From an uncultured Clostridium sp. (GTDB lineage: Bacteria > Bacillota > Clostridia > TANB77 > CAG-508), in the NCBI GenBank assembly GCA_947368535.1, contig CANBHY010000001.1, positions 62,001 to 126,000 of the forward strand: 64,000 nt of DNA, in the 5' to 3' direction. The notes under the pieces are model-generated. The model was not told the DNA's origin and ran no database searches. It saw only the letters and a program-made list of their open reading frames with translations. This document shows, piece after piece, positions 19,185 to 28,114 of the stretch. Position 1 is the first letter of the stretch, and every line of letters starts with the position of its first letter. Both the position numbers and the translations under genes were made by a program.

Positions 19185-20168
19185 TTATAAATAGTAACAT
19201 CCTGGATCTTTTCCAATTATTTTTTCTGTCATTGCATATGTTAAGCATTTTAGTCCGCCTCTGCATTTTTCTGAGTGTTCACATTTTATACATTCTTTTG
19301 GTATTTCTTCTCTTTCTAATTGTTTTATTGCATTACTTTTTTTATATATTTCTAGTAAATTTTCTTTTAATACATTTCCCAATACTATCGGCATTCTTCT
19401 GCATGGAACTAAATCTCCATTTTCCATAACTGTTAATAATTTTGTTCCTGCTGTACATTTATATGGAATTTCTCCTGTTTGCAAAAATTGTAGTGCTCGT
19501 GACATTGTTACTTGAGTTTCTTTAGTTTTTATCATAAGTTTGTATACTGTTTTAAAAAATTTTTTATTTTCTTTTTGATTTAGAGATATTTTAACTAATT
19601 CTTTTGCTCCACCTATTGGTATTAATCTATCTGTCCATACTTTGTTTGCTTTAGCTTTTTTAGCTATGCTAACTACTTTTTTAAAGGTCTTATAATTTTT
19701 CTTATGAGCTGTAAATGATATTGATGTATATACGCCATATTTATTTAAATTTTGTACTCCTTGAATTGCTTTTTCTAAAGTTCCTTTTCCTCTTATTTTT
19801 TCATGTGTTTTCTTATCTCCATCTATACTTATTTGAACATACTGTGGTTTATATTTACTAATTTTTTCTGCTATTTTATCTGTTATAAGTGTTCCGTTTG
19901 TTAGTATAGCAAAGCTATAATATTCTTTATTATTATCAATATAATTTAATATCTCAAAAAAATTAGGATTCGATAATGGCTCTCCTCCTGTTAAGTTTAT
20001 GTGTCCTTTTATATTTTTTTCTATTAGAAACTCTTTATATTGGTCTAAAATTTTTATTATTTCTTCATATTTTAATTGTTTACTATTATAGTTTTCTTGA
20101 TAACAGTGTTTACATCTTAAATTACACTGATCTGAAATATGAAATTGCAATATAAATTCATTATTCAT
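19185..20168 (-). CDS. Radical SAM/SPASM domain protein, putative peptide-modifying enzyme
   Basis: 327 residues. The cluster motif is CNLRCKHC (C15, C19, C22); LTGGEPLSNP and SIDGDKKTHEKIRG are the SAM-binding and glycine-rich blocks. The C-terminal third has the SPASM Cys set: KCTAG, LVPCRRMP, and ECIKCEHSEKCRGGLKC followed by DPGCYYL, which would hold auxiliary 4Fe-4S clusters. Such enzymes mature peptides by forming thioether or C-C links, or they act as maturases of other proteins. It starts 10 nt after lemA and ends 22 nt before the DUF2207-type gene, whose Cys-rich tail is the most obvious substrate. The substrate is inferred, not shown. Confidence 0.88.
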   Translation of the reverse strand: MNNEFILQFHISDQCNLRCKHCYQENYNSKQLKYEEIIKILDQYKEFLIEKNIKGHINLTGGEPLSNPNFFEILNYIDNNKEYYSFAILTNGTLITDKIAEKISKYKPQYVQISIDGDKKTHEKIRGKGTLEKAIQGVQNLNKYGVYTSISFTAHKKNYKTFKKVVSIAKKAKANKVWTDRLIPIGGAKELVKISLNQKENKKFFKTVYKLMIKTKETQVTMSRALQFLQTGEIPYKCTAGTKLLTVMENGDLVPCRRMPIVLGNVLKENLLEIYKKSNAIKQLEREEIPKECIKCEHSEKCRGGLKCLTYAMTEKIIGKDPGCYYL

Positions 20169-20178
20169 TTTTTCTCCA

Positions 20179-20718
20179 CTAAATTTTTATATTAACATTG
20201 TTTCTTTCTTCTGTTTCAAACATTTTCTTTTCTTCGTATTTCATACCTTTAGCAAAAATATTGTTTGGAAATATAGTTATATGTGTATTATATTTTTTAA
20301 CTAATGCATTATAAAACTTTCTACTATTTGCAATTTCATCTTCTACTTGAGTTAATTCTTCCATTAGTTTTTGATAGTTTGTATCTGATTTTAGGTTTGG
20401 ATATTGTTCTTGTACTGCTACTAATTTATTTAATGGACTAATTATTTCTTTGTTAATATTTATCTTTTCTTCTGATTTTAAATTCTCATATGAATTGCTT
20501 CTTAATTTAGTTATTTCTTCAAATATTTCTTTTTCATGTGTATCATACGCTTTTACGCACTCTACTAGATTAGGTATTAAATCCCACCTTTTTTTCAAGT
20601 ATATGTCCATTGTTGAAAAAGCTTCTTTTACTTTATTATTTAGCTTTGTAGTTTCATTGTAGAAATATATTAAATATAATAAAAATATAGTAATTATGGC
20701 TAGTATGATATAATTCAT
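20179..20718 (-). CDS. lemA: LemA family protein
   Basis: 179 residues: one N-terminal membrane helix (about 3-21), then the LemA helical domain with KRWDLIPNLVE, YPNLKSDTNYQKL and the closing RKFYNALVKKYNTHITIFPNN. LemA proteins are membrane-anchored helical bundles of unclear role that often sit next to Gly-rich-tail membrane proteins such as TPM or DUF2207 proteins. Here the usual pair is split by a radical SAM gene. It starts the three-gene operon. Confidence 0.9.
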   Translation of the reverse strand: MNYIILAIITIFLLYLIYFYNETTKLNNKVKEAFSTMDIYLKKRWDLIPNLVECVKAYDTHEKEIFEEITKLRSNSYENLKSEEKININKEIISPLNKLVAVQEQYPNLKSDTNYQKLMEELTQVEDEIANSRKFYNALVKKYNTHITIFPNNIFAKGMKYEEKKMFETEERNNVNIKI

Positions 20719-20839
20719 TTTTCTTTCCCCTCTCTTTTTTTATTTATTTTATTACTAATGACATTTTTTATCAATCTAAATGTTTGATTTAATTTCATCT
20801 CTGTTATATAATGTAAAAAATTTATTAGGAGCTTTTGAT

Positions 20840-21688
20840 ATGTCTATAAAATTAGTTGCTAGTGACTTAGATGGTACTATTATTAGTGAAAATAATTTTA
20901 TAAATCAATCTAATTTTGATGCTATTGATATGATGAATAGTCATAATATTAATTTTGCTATTTGTACTGGAAAATCTTATTCTGTAAGTAAAAATTGGTG
21001 CGATAAATGTAAAGCTACTTATGGAATTTTTAGTAATGGTTCTCAAATTTATAATCTAAAAACTGGTGCTCCTATTTATAAAAATGTGTTAGATTTTGAT
21101 AGTATTAAAAAATCTTTCGAAATTGCTAAAAAATATAATTTACATGTTCATGCATATAGTGATAATTTGCTTGTTACTGAAAAGCTTAAGTACTTGGATT
21201 TAAGAAATTTTAAACTTCAAGAACTCCCTGGATTTGAATTTGTTATTGTTTCTAATGTTTTAGACTATATTCAAAAAAATAATTTGCCTATTTATCAACT
21301 CGTTATTTCTAGTGATTCTTTCTTAGAAGATGTTAAGTCTGAAATTTTACAGTCTAACAATGTTTCTATTTTAAAAATTTCTAAATTTGGTCAATATAAA
21401 GATAAAATTTTAAATAAAGAATATGAATATCTTTCTGTTGTTCCTTATAATACCAGTAAAAGTAATGCTTTAGATATTTTAGGTAAATATTTATCAGTCA
21501 ATAAAGATGAAATTATGGCTATTGGTGACAATTTAAACGACTTGGACATGGTTAAAAATTCTGGTATTGGTGTTGCTGTTGCTAATGCTTATTCTGATTT
21601 AAAAGATGTAGCTAAATATACTACTCAAAATAATGTTGCTGAAGGTGGATTTGCAGAAGCTGTTTATAAGTTTATTAAATTAGATTAG
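20840..21688 (+). CDS. Cof-type HAD family hydrolase
   Basis: 282 residues from the ATG at 20840, picked because AGGAG lies 9 nt upstream and the HAD motif starts right there; the frame opens 60 nt earlier. Motif I is ASDLDGTI (nucleophile D9, D11), and motif III/IV is GDNLNDLDMVKNSGIGVAVANA. The type II cap lies between them. Cof-like enzymes dephosphorylate sugar phosphates or FMN; the substrate cannot be told. Transcribed divergently from the LemA operon. Confidence 0.9.
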   Translation: MSIKLVASDLDGTIISENNFINQSNFDAIDMMNSHNINFAICTGKSYSVSKNWCDKCKATYGIFSNGSQIYNLKTGAPIYKNVLDFDSIKKSFEIAKKYNLHVHAYSDNLLVTEKLKYLDLRNFKLQELPGFEFVIVSNVLDYIQKNNLPIYQLVISSDSFLEDVKSEILQSNNVSILKISKFGQYKDKILNKEYEYLSVVPYNTSKSNALDILGKYLSVNKDEIMAIGDNLNDLDMVKNSGIGVAVANAYSDLKDVAKYTTQNNVAEGGFAEAVYKFIKLD

Positions 21689-21747
21689 TTTTTATAAAAA
21701 GATAGTCATATATATAATATCTAAAATTTGGCTGTTCGCAATCATAA

Positions 21748-21782
21748 AAAAAATCATAACTGATAAACAGTTATGATTTTTC
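21748..21782. terminator. Bidirectional terminator between HAD gene and cdaA
   Basis: Hairpin AAAATCATAACTG / CAGTTATGATTTT flanked by A's and T's on both sides. The cdaA stop codon (21771-21773) lies within the stem. Confidence 0.85.
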
Positions 21783-22688
21783 TTCTTCATCTTTTTTATT
21801 TCTATATAATTTTTTAAATCTTTTTACTTTTTCTTTTTTTTCTTGTTCGATGTCTTTTATTGTTATTAAGTATTTTACTAATATTTTCTTTAATGTTTCT
21901 TCTTTAACATCTGCTATTAAAGTTCCTTCTTTAGCAATTGATATTTTACCTGTTTCTTCTGAAACAACTACTGCTACACAATCTGTTTCTTTTGAAATAC
22001 CTATGGCTGCTCTATGCCTTGTTCCTAATTCTCTTGCAATATCTTTATCATCAGCTAATGGTAGAATACAAGATGCTGCTGCTATTTTATTATCTTTTAT
22101 AACAACTGCTCCATCATGAAGTGGTGTTTTAGTTGTAAATATATTTACTAATAATTGTGGTGATATTTCTGCGTCCATAAAAATTCCTGAATCGATTATA
22201 TCATTTAATTTTATGTCTCTTTCAACTACTATTAATGCGCCTGTTCTTGATTTTGCAAGTTCTGTTGCTGCAATTACAATTCTATAAATATTTTCCTTTG
22301 TTTTAACTTCTATACTCTTATCAATTCCTATAAATTGACTGAATTTGTTTGTTCCAAGCTGTTCCAATCCTCTTCTTAGCTCAGGTTGGAAAATAATCAT
22401 TAAAGCTAAAACCCCCCAATTCATTATACCTGTTAAAATAGCATTAAATACATACATATGTGCAACTTTTGTTAAGTATGTTAATATTATTAATATAAAT
22501 ATTCCTTTTGCTAGTTGACTCGCTCTTGTGTGTCTTATTGATTTAAATAATTTAACTATTAAGTAACTTACTATTAATAAGTCTAGTATTAACATAAATA
22601 AATCTAGTGGGTGTTCTTGTAAATTTTCAATATAATTTACTATAGTATTTTCATAGAAGTTTGTTATATCTAATCTTATACCTTCCAT
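21771..22688 (-). CDS. cdaA: Diadenylate cyclase CdaA (c-di-AMP synthase)
   Basis: 305 residues: three N-terminal membrane helices (about 30-110) and a DAC domain with the catalytic DGA in TPLHDGAVVI and RHR in LGTRHRAAIG. It makes c-di-AMP from two ATP and controls potassium and cell-wall balance. The usual partner genes cdaR and glmM are not next to it here. A 35-residue membrane protein gene lies 11 nt upstream. A lysine-rich C-terminal tail ends inside the terminator stem. Confidence 0.95.
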   Translation of the reverse strand: MEGIRLDITNFYENTIVNYIENLQEHPLDLFMLILDLLIVSYLIVKLFKSIRHTRASQLAKGIFILIILTYLTKVAHMYVFNAILTGIMNWGVLALMIIFQPELRRGLEQLGTNKFSQFIGIDKSIEVKTKENIYRIVIAATELAKSRTGALIVVERDIKLNDIIDSGIFMDAEISPQLLVNIFTTKTPLHDGAVVIKDNKIAAASCILPLADDKDIARELGTRHRAAIGISKETDCVAVVVSEETGKISIAKEGTLIADVKEETLKKILVKYLITIKDIEQEKKEKVKRFKKLYRNKKDEEEKS

Positions 22689-22699
22689 TTAATTCCTTT

Positions 22700-22807
22700 C
22701 TATTTTGCAAATATATAAAATAAAAGTGTACCCGCTGTTCCTAATACCATTGCTCCTATCATTACTGTAGCTATTATTATTCTTAGAATTTTATTTTTTT
22801 TGTCCAT
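22700..22807 (-). CDS. Small membrane protein (DUF4044-like), 35 aa
   Basis: ATG at 22807, preceded by GGGAG, to TAG at 22700-22702. The product starts MDKKNKILRI, then has one hydrophobic helix (IIIATVMIGAMVLGTAGTLLFYIF) and ends in AK. The basic N-terminus, single helix and length match the short DUF4044-type proteins of Firmicutes. It is immediately upstream of cdaA, with which it probably forms an operon. Too short for usual gene calls, but the start signal is good. Confidence 0.7.
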   Translation of the reverse strand: MDKKNKILRIIIATVMIGAMVLGTAGTLLFYIFAK

Positions 22808-22905
22808 TGTTCTCCCTCTTTCTTTGCAATCTATTGTTATTTTATATCATATAGATTTTTTTTTCAATAGCATTTTTTGTTATATTTTTCATTAAAATTT
22901 CTATC

Positions 22906-22934
22906 TTGTATATTAAAATCTTTTATGGTATACT
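22906..22934 (+). promoter_or_regulatory. Probable promoter of pflB
   Basis: TTGTAT (22906-22911), 17 nt, TATACT (22929-22934). It leaves a leader of about 80 nt before the pflB start. Confidence 0.6.
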
Positions 22935-23017
22935 TTGTAAGATTTATGCATAAAAACTTATATTTTATGTTTACAATAATAAATAGATATTTAAATTTTA
23001 TGAATGGAGGTATACTT

Positions 23018-25252
23018 ATGAAATTTAAAGAGTGGGATGGCTTCGTAAATGGTGATTGGCAATCCGAAATTGATGTTCGTGATTTCATTCAAAAAAATTA
23101 TACGCCTTATACTGGTGATGATTCTTTTCTTAGTGAAGCTACAAATACAACAAAAAAACTTTGGGACGAAGTTTTAGCTTTATATAAAAAAGAAACTGAA
23201 AATGGTGGAGTTTTAGACATTTCTAACGATATAGCTTCTACTATAACTAGCCATGATGCTGGTTATATTGATAAAAATCTTGAAAAAATTGTTGGACTTC
23301 AAACTGATGCTCCTCTAAAAAGAGCTATTATGCCTAATGGCGGTATTCGTATAGTAGAAAAATCTTGTGAAGCATATAATACAAAAGTTTCTGATAAAAT
23401 AGAAGATATATATCATAACTATAGAAAAACTCATAATGATGGTGTGTTTTCTGCATATACACCTGAAATAAGAGCTGCTAGAAGTTCTCATATTATAACA
23501 GGTCTTCCTGATGGATATGGACGTGGTAGAATTATTGGTGATTACAGAAGAGTTGCTCTTTATGGTGTTGATTTCTTAATTGAAAAGAAACAAGAAGATT
23601 TTGCAGCTTGTGTTTCTTCAGATTTTACAGAAGAAATTATTCGTGAAAGAGAAGAAATTAGTGATCAAATTAAAGCATTAAAAGATTTAAAAATTATGGC
23701 TGAAAAATATGGATTTGACATTTCTAAACCTGCTACAAATACTAAAGAAGCTATTCAATGGTTATATTTTGCATATTTAGCTGCTATTAAAGATCAAAAT
23801 GGTGCTGCTATGAGTATTGGTAGAACTTCTACTTTTATCGATATATTTATAGAAAGAGATTTACAAAATGGCACTATTACTGAATCTGAAGCTCAAGAAT
23901 TAATGGATCATTTTGTTATGAAATTACGTTTAGTTAGATTCTTAAGAACACCAGAATATGATGAATTATTTAGTGGTGATCCTGTTTGGGTTACAGAATC
24001 TATAGGTGGTATGGGAATTGATGGTAGAACTCTAGTTACAAAAAACTCTTTTAGAGTCCTTCATACTTTAACTACTTTAGGTTCTTCTCCAGAACCTAAC
24101 TTAACTGTTCTTTGGTCTACTCATCTACCTGAAGGGTTCAAAAAATATACTTCAAAAATGAGCATAAATACAAGCTCTATTCAATATGAAAATGATGACT
24201 TAATGAGAGGTTACTGGGGTGATGATTATGGAATCGCATGTTGTGTTTCTGCTATGAGAATTGGTAAACAAATGCAATTCTTTGGTGCTCGTGCTAATTT
24301 AGCTAAAGCCTTACTTTATGCTATTAATGGTGGTAGAGATGAAATAACTGGTAAACAAGTTGCTCCAAAATATCAACCTATTACTTCTGAATATCTTGAT
24401 TATGATGAAGTTATGGAAAAATTTGATACTATAATGGGTTGGGTTTCTAGAGTTTATATAGATGCATTAAATATAATTCATTATATGCATGATAAATATT
24501 CATATGAAGCTATAGAAATGGCTTTACATGATAAAGATATTTTAAGAACTATGGCTTGTGGTATAGCTGGTTTATCTGTTGTTGCAGATTCCCTTTCTGC
24601 TATAAAATATGCTAAAGTTAAACCTATAAGAAATGAAGATGGACTAGTTATTGATTATGAAGTTGAAGGTGACTTTCCTAAATACGGTAATGATGATGAT
24701 AGAGTTGATTCTATTGCAGTAGATATTGTTAAAACATTTATGTCAAAACTAAAAAAGCAAAAAACATATAGACATTCAAAACATACAATGTCAATATTAA
24801 CAATCACTTCAAATGTTGTTTATGGTAAATATACTGGAAATACTCCTGACGGCAGACGTGCTGGTGAACCTTTTGGTCCTGGTGCTAATCCTCTTCATGG
24901 TAGAGATCAAAATGGTGCTTTAGCAGCTTTAAACTCTGTTGCTAAATTGCCTTATAAATATTCTGAAGATGGAATTTCTTATACTTTTGCAATTACTCCA
25001 ACAGCATTAGGAAAAACTTTAGATTCTCAAGTTAATAACTTAATATCTATGATGGATGGTTATTTCGCACAATTTAGTCATCATTTAAATGTTAATGTAT
25101 TTAATAGAGATTTATTATTAGATGCTATGGAGCATCCAGAAAAATATCCTCAACTTACAATTCGTGTTTCTGGATATGCAGTTAAGTTTACAAAATTGAC
25201 TAAAGAACAACAATTAGATGTTATTAATAGAACAATTCATGAAAAAATATAA
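23018..25252 (+). CDS. pflB: Formate C-acetyltransferase (pyruvate formate-lyase)
   Basis: 744 residues from the ATG at 23018, which has GGAGG 7 nt upstream and begins [15 protein letters not shown] as in known PflB; the frame opens 141 nt earlier without support. The active-site cysteine pair is in GIACCVSAM and the glycyl radical is in RVSGYAVKF (G719). It converts pyruvate and CoA to acetyl-CoA and formate under anaerobic conditions. Its activase follows 88 nt downstream. It indicates mixed-acid type fermentation. Confidence 0.97.
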   Translation: MKFKEWDGFVNGDWQSEIDVRDFIQKNYTPYTGDDSFLSEATNTTKKLWDEVLALYKKETENGGVLDISNDIASTITSHDAGYIDKNLEKIVGLQTDAPLKRAIMPNGGIRIVEKSCEAYNTKVSDKIEDIYHNYRKTHNDGVFSAYTPEIRAARSSHIITGLPDGYGRGRIIGDYRRVALYGVDFLIEKKQEDFAACVSSDFTEEIIREREEISDQIKALKDLKIMAEKYGFDISKPATNTKEAIQWLYFAYLAAIKDQNGAAMSIGRTSTFIDIFIERDLQNGTITESEAQELMDHFVMKLRLVRFLRTPEYDELFSGDPVWVTESIGGMGIDGRTLVTKNSFRVLHTLTTLGSSPEPNLTVLWSTHLPEGFKKYTSKMSINTSSIQYENDDLMRGYWGDDYGIACCVSAMRIGKQMQFFGARANLAKALLYAINGGRDEITGKQVAPKYQPITSEYLDYDEVMEKFDTIMGWVSRVYIDALNIIHYMHDKYSYEAIEMALHDKDILRTMACGIAGLSVVADSLSAIKYAKVKPIRNEDGLVIDYEVEGDFPKYGNDDDRVDSIAVDIVKTFMSKLKKQKTYRHSKHTMSILTITSNVVYGKYTGNTPDGRRAGEPFGPGANPLHGRDQNGALAALNSVAKLPYKYSEDGISYTFAITPTALGKTLDSQVNNLISMMDGYFAQFSHHLNVNVFNRDLLLDAMEHPEKYPQLTIRVSGYAVKFTKLTKEQQLDVINRTIHEKI

Positions 25253-25261
25253 TGATTAGTT

Positions 25262-25294
25262 TAGGAGGAGTAATAATTTGTTACTCCTCTTTTG
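25262..25294 (+). terminator. Hairpin between pflB and pflA
   Basis: AGGAGTAA-TAATTTG-TTACTCCT then CTTTT. It may partly terminate transcription and so give more pflB than pflA, as needed for an enzyme and its catalytic activase. Confidence 0.65.
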
Positions 25295-25340
25295 TATAAT
25301 TTTAAATCTTTTAATTATTTATTCTTAAGGAGTTTGTGTT

Positions 25341-26066
25341 ATGGATATTAAAAATACTCTTAGAGTTCATTCTATCGAAACTTTTGGAACTCTTGATGGT
25401 CCTGGAATTAGATTTGTTATTTTCTTACAAGGTTGTCCACTAAAATGTTTATATTGTCATAATCGTGATACATGGGATACTAATTTAGGGAATATAACAG
25501 AAGTTGCAGATTTAATTTCTGAAATAAAAAGATATGTTCCTTATATGAAATCTTCTGGCGGTGGTGTTACAGTCTCTGGTGGAGAGCCTTTACTTCAGGC
25601 AAAAATTATAACTGAATTATTCAAAGAATTGCACAAGCTAGATATCCATACTTGTATTGATACTGCTGGAAGTCTTCCTATAAATGATGATATTACTAGT
25701 TTGCTTAAAGTTACTGATTTAGTTTTATTAGATATTAAACATATTGATGATGAAAAATCAAAAATCTTAACTGGTTTGTCTAATAAAAATAATTTAGATT
25801 TTGCTAAATATCTAAGCAATAATAATATCCCTGTTTGGATAAGACAAGTTATTCTTCCTGGCTATACTGATGATGAAAATGACTTATTAAAATTAAAAGA
25901 TTTTATAGAATCTCTTTCAAATGTAGAAAAAATAGAATTATTACCTTACCATGATTTAGGTAAATTTAAATGGAAAGAGCTTGGTTTTGAATACATCTTA
26001 AATGATGTTAAATCTGCTACTCAAGAAGACATTAATCGTGCTAATAAAATTTTAAATATCTCATAA
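25341..26066 (+). CDS. pflA: Pyruvate formate-lyase-activating enzyme
   Basis: 241 residues. The radical SAM motif is CPLKCLYCHN (C32, C36, C39), in the form used by glycyl-radical activases; SGGGVTVSGGEPLLQ follows. It lacks the extra ferredoxin-like Cys insert of other activases, as is normal for PflA. It generates the glycyl radical on PflB. The ribosome site AAGGAG is at a good distance. Confidence 0.96.
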   Translation: MDIKNTLRVHSIETFGTLDGPGIRFVIFLQGCPLKCLYCHNRDTWDTNLGNITEVADLISEIKRYVPYMKSSGGGVTVSGGEPLLQAKIITELFKELHKLDIHTCIDTAGSLPINDDITSLLKVTDLVLLDIKHIDDEKSKILTGLSNKNNLDFAKYLSNNNIPVWIRQVILPGYTDDENDLLKLKDFIESLSNVEKIELLPYHDLGKFKWKELGFEYILNDVKSATQEDINRANKILNIS

Positions 26067-26087
26067 CCCTTCCACCAGATGTATTTA

Positions 26088-26116
26088 TTGATTTTTTTGG
26101 AATAATATGTTATAAT
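26088..26116 (+). promoter_or_regulatory. Promoter of 74-aa gene
   Basis: TTGATT (26088-26093), 17 nt, TATAAT (26111-26116). It closely resembles the next promoter at 26439-26467: both start TTGATTTTTT and share ATATGTTATA at the -10. Confidence 0.7.
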
Positions 26117-26159
26117 AATATGAGCGAACGTTTTGAAAATCAATATGGAGGTGTGACTT

Positions 26160-26384
26160 ATGTTTACAGGTCAAAGATTGTCACTTACAATGCTTGAACA
26201 ATTCATCGCTGCAGGCACTTTTGCAACAAATCTTCCTACAGCATATCGTAAGTTCGGGCCCAATTTTATTCCTGTCAGACCTATTCCTCCCAGTTGTATA
26301 GAGTCAATACAGAAGTTGAATGACCCAGGAGAGCGTGTGGAGGAAAATATTTGTTACGTTCCTGTACCGGGCACCACCATTTGA
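26160..26384 (+). CDS. Hypothetical protein of foreign composition, 74 aa
   Basis: The product (MFTGQRLSLTMLEQF...) has no recognised domain; the second half is Pro-rich with two Cys. The gene has its own promoter, a strong GGAGG, and a terminator right after its stop. Codons such as CGT, GGG, CCC and GAG and a clearly higher GC content set it apart from the AT-rich genes around it, which suggests transfer. Together with the next gene it forms an island between pflA and the cut 3' end of the adhesin gene. Confidence 0.6.
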   Translation: MFTGQRLSLTMLEQFIAAGTFATNLPTAYRKFGPNFIPVRPIPPSCIESIQKLNDPGERVEENICYVPVPGTTI

Positions 26385-26392
26385 CGGTGCTC

Positions 26393-26425
26393 GGTGAGGC
26401 TGGCTTTTGCCAGCCTCTCTTTTTT
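26393..26425 (+). terminator. Strong terminator
   Basis: GAGGCTGGC-TTTT-GCCAGCCTC followed by TTTTTT. A second possible stem (CCGGGCACC / GGTGCTCGG, 26369-26394) lies just before it and includes the stop codon. Confidence 0.9.
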
Positions 26426-26438
26426 AATTTACATAAAA

Positions 26439-26467
26439 TTGATTTTTTATTCATTATATGTTATACT
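26439..26467 (+). promoter_or_regulatory. Promoter of 97-aa gene
   Basis: TTGATT (26439-26444), 17 nt, TATACT (26462-26467), with an A/T-rich spacer like that of the promoter 350 nt upstream. Confidence 0.7.
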
Positions 26468-26509
26468 AATAGTGTAGCATATTTTTATATTTTCAGAAGG
26501 AGGTACAGT

Positions 26510-26803
26510 ATGAATACTGTAGCAAAACGGAGATTTTCAGAGAAGGAACTCAGAGAGAGAGCACAGGACTGTTTGATTGCTGAACAGAAATGCTCCAAGC
26601 ATCGCGACAACCATTACACTATCATCTGTTATGGTCCGGATATCAATAGTTTAGATCCGTGCCGCAGGTGGATTTATGATGAGGAGGTCGCAGTTCATGG
26701 CAATCCGTCCATGGCACAGATTACAGCTAATAAGCTGGTGCTTTATATTAATGCAAGCGACCTGAATAACAAGATGCGTGAACTCCGCGAGATTATTCTG
26801 TAA
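26510..26803 (+). CDS. Hypothetical protein of foreign composition, 97 aa
   Basis: Start at the ATG at 26510, with AAGGAGG 7 nt upstream; the frame opens much earlier but through the preceding terminator. The product (MNTVAKRRFSEKELRERAQD...) is soluble, basic at the start, with several Cys (C20, C25 region) and no recognised domain. Base composition is far less AT-rich than the host genes. After the stop comes a GC-rich hairpin (CCGGGAGC / GCTCCCGG, 26819-26848) without a T run. The gene ends 60 nt before the truncated end of the adhesin gene. Confidence 0.6.
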   Translation: MNTVAKRRFSEKELRERAQDCLIAEQKCSKHRDNHYTIICYGPDINSLDPCRRWIYDEEVAVHGNPSMAQITANKLVLYINASDLNNKMRELREIIL

Positions 26804-26865
26804 GATTCCGTTTGGATCATCCGGGAGCAGATAATTTAGCTCCCGGGGGATTCCCCAAAATAAAA

Positions 26866-28101
26866 TCACATACCTGTTACTGGTAATTTAGTTATTCTTT
26901 CTGAATAGCTTTTTTCTTTTTTGGGCTCTATTTTTTCTTTATTATTTTCAATTGTTACCGTTAATTCTTCATTAAAATTTAAATCTATTTCTATTTTTTC
27001 TTTTAGTTTTTGATATCCATTTACTGTATTTATTTCTTCTATAAAGTATTTTCCTGGAATCATTCCTTCAACTAATATTTCGCCATTTTGGTTTGTTTTT
27101 AAATTACTGTAAATTATATTATTATTTTCATCTAATATATTGAATTCTACTCCTTCTAATTTCTTTTTTCCTTCTTTATCTATTTTTATTATTTTTAATT
27201 TAGTTTCATTTTTATAATACGTAGTTTCTGTCTTGCCTTCTCCAATTTCATATATATCTCCTGCTAAAGCATAGCTTTGAAGTGAAGAATCTTGTGATTT
27301 TCCATATAATATTGGATATGTAGGAAGTTTTCCTTTTACTGTTATTGGTATTATTTCATCTTTTTCTAAACTTTCTATTGGAACTGATATTTTAAATTGT
27401 GTTTTTTTAATTTTATTTGTTATATTTCCATTCATATCTAAAATCTTTATAGTTCCTTCTTTATTATTTTGTATTGATATTTCAAATTCTGGTGAACCAC
27501 TTTCTGTACTTATCTCAAATGTTTTAATTATATTTTTATTTGTTTCATCTACTTTCCATTCTGTTTTTTCAGATATTGCAATATTATTGCTTGGTTTAAC
27601 ATGATTTGAGTTTCTAGCATATTCTACCATTTTCGTCATAGCATTCAATGTTCTCTCCCCTGCTTCACCAACTGCTCCATATCTAGATAAACTATAATTA
27701 TTAATAACACAATATATTGCTTGTTTAGTCGCTGTATATGCTTCATCTTCATCATATACACCTAATTCTTGTAATGTTTTATATGGATATCCTTGTGTTA
27801 CTACTCTCCAAACTTGCGGATTATTAACTACATCATCTACTGTTACTTGATAACCTGGATATTCTCCAACTCCTGGTAGCTCTGGATTTATACAGTAGGC
27901 TGGATATTCTTTTCCATTATGCATATAAAATACTTTTGTTACTCCTATCGGTCCTCCGTTGCTTGTTAGTTTTAAACATGTTTTTGCTCTTTCTTTTATA
28001 TAAATATCTGCTTTATCTATGCTGAAACTTGCATTTGATGTTGTTGCCATTAGGCAAGTTATTATTAATATTAATATCGTAATTACTTTTCTTATTTTCA
28101 T
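26866..28101 (-). CDS. Thioester domain surface protein, C-terminal anchor missing
   Basis: 411 residues: signal peptide (1-24, ends TTSNA), a thioester (Cys-Gln) adhesin domain with C70 in YPAYCINPE and Q127 in ATKQAIYC, then a Cna-B/SpaA-like beta domain (GKKKLEGVEFNILDE to EINTVNGYQ). Such domains bind covalently to host surfaces. The protein ends LPVTGM and stops: the sortase motif is present but the hydrophobic helix and positive tail that must follow are absent. The next bases belong to the less AT-rich foreign island, so the 3' end was probably replaced by that DNA. The sortase gene lies 13 nt upstream in the same operon. Confidence 0.88.
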   Translation of the reverse strand: MKIRKVITILILIITCLMATTSNASFSIDKADIYIKERAKTCLKLTSNGGPIGVTKVFYMHNGKEYPAYCINPELPGVGEYPGYQVTVDDVVNNPQVWRVVTQGYPYKTLQELGVYDEDEAYTATKQAIYCVINNYSLSRYGAVGEAGERTLNAMTKMVEYARNSNHVKPSNNIAISEKTEWKVDETNKNIIKTFEISTESGSPEFEISIQNNKEGTIKILDMNGNITNKIKKTQFKISVPIESLEKDEIIPITVKGKLPTYPILYGKSQDSSLQSYALAGDIYEIGEGKTETTYYKNETKLKIIKIDKEGKKKLEGVEFNILDENNNIIYSNLKTNQNGEILVEGMIPGKYFIEEINTVNGYQKLKEKIEIDLNFNEELTVTIENNKEKIEPKKEKSYSERITKLPVTGM

Positions 28102-28114
28102 TTTTTATCCTTTC

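Noticed and set aside
20780..20839. N-terminal extension of the HAD hydrolase
   Set aside because: No ribosome site; the family start with its own AGGAG is at 20840.
22877..23017. N-terminal extension of pflB
   Set aside because: It covers the promoter and leader; the GGAGG and family start are at 23018.
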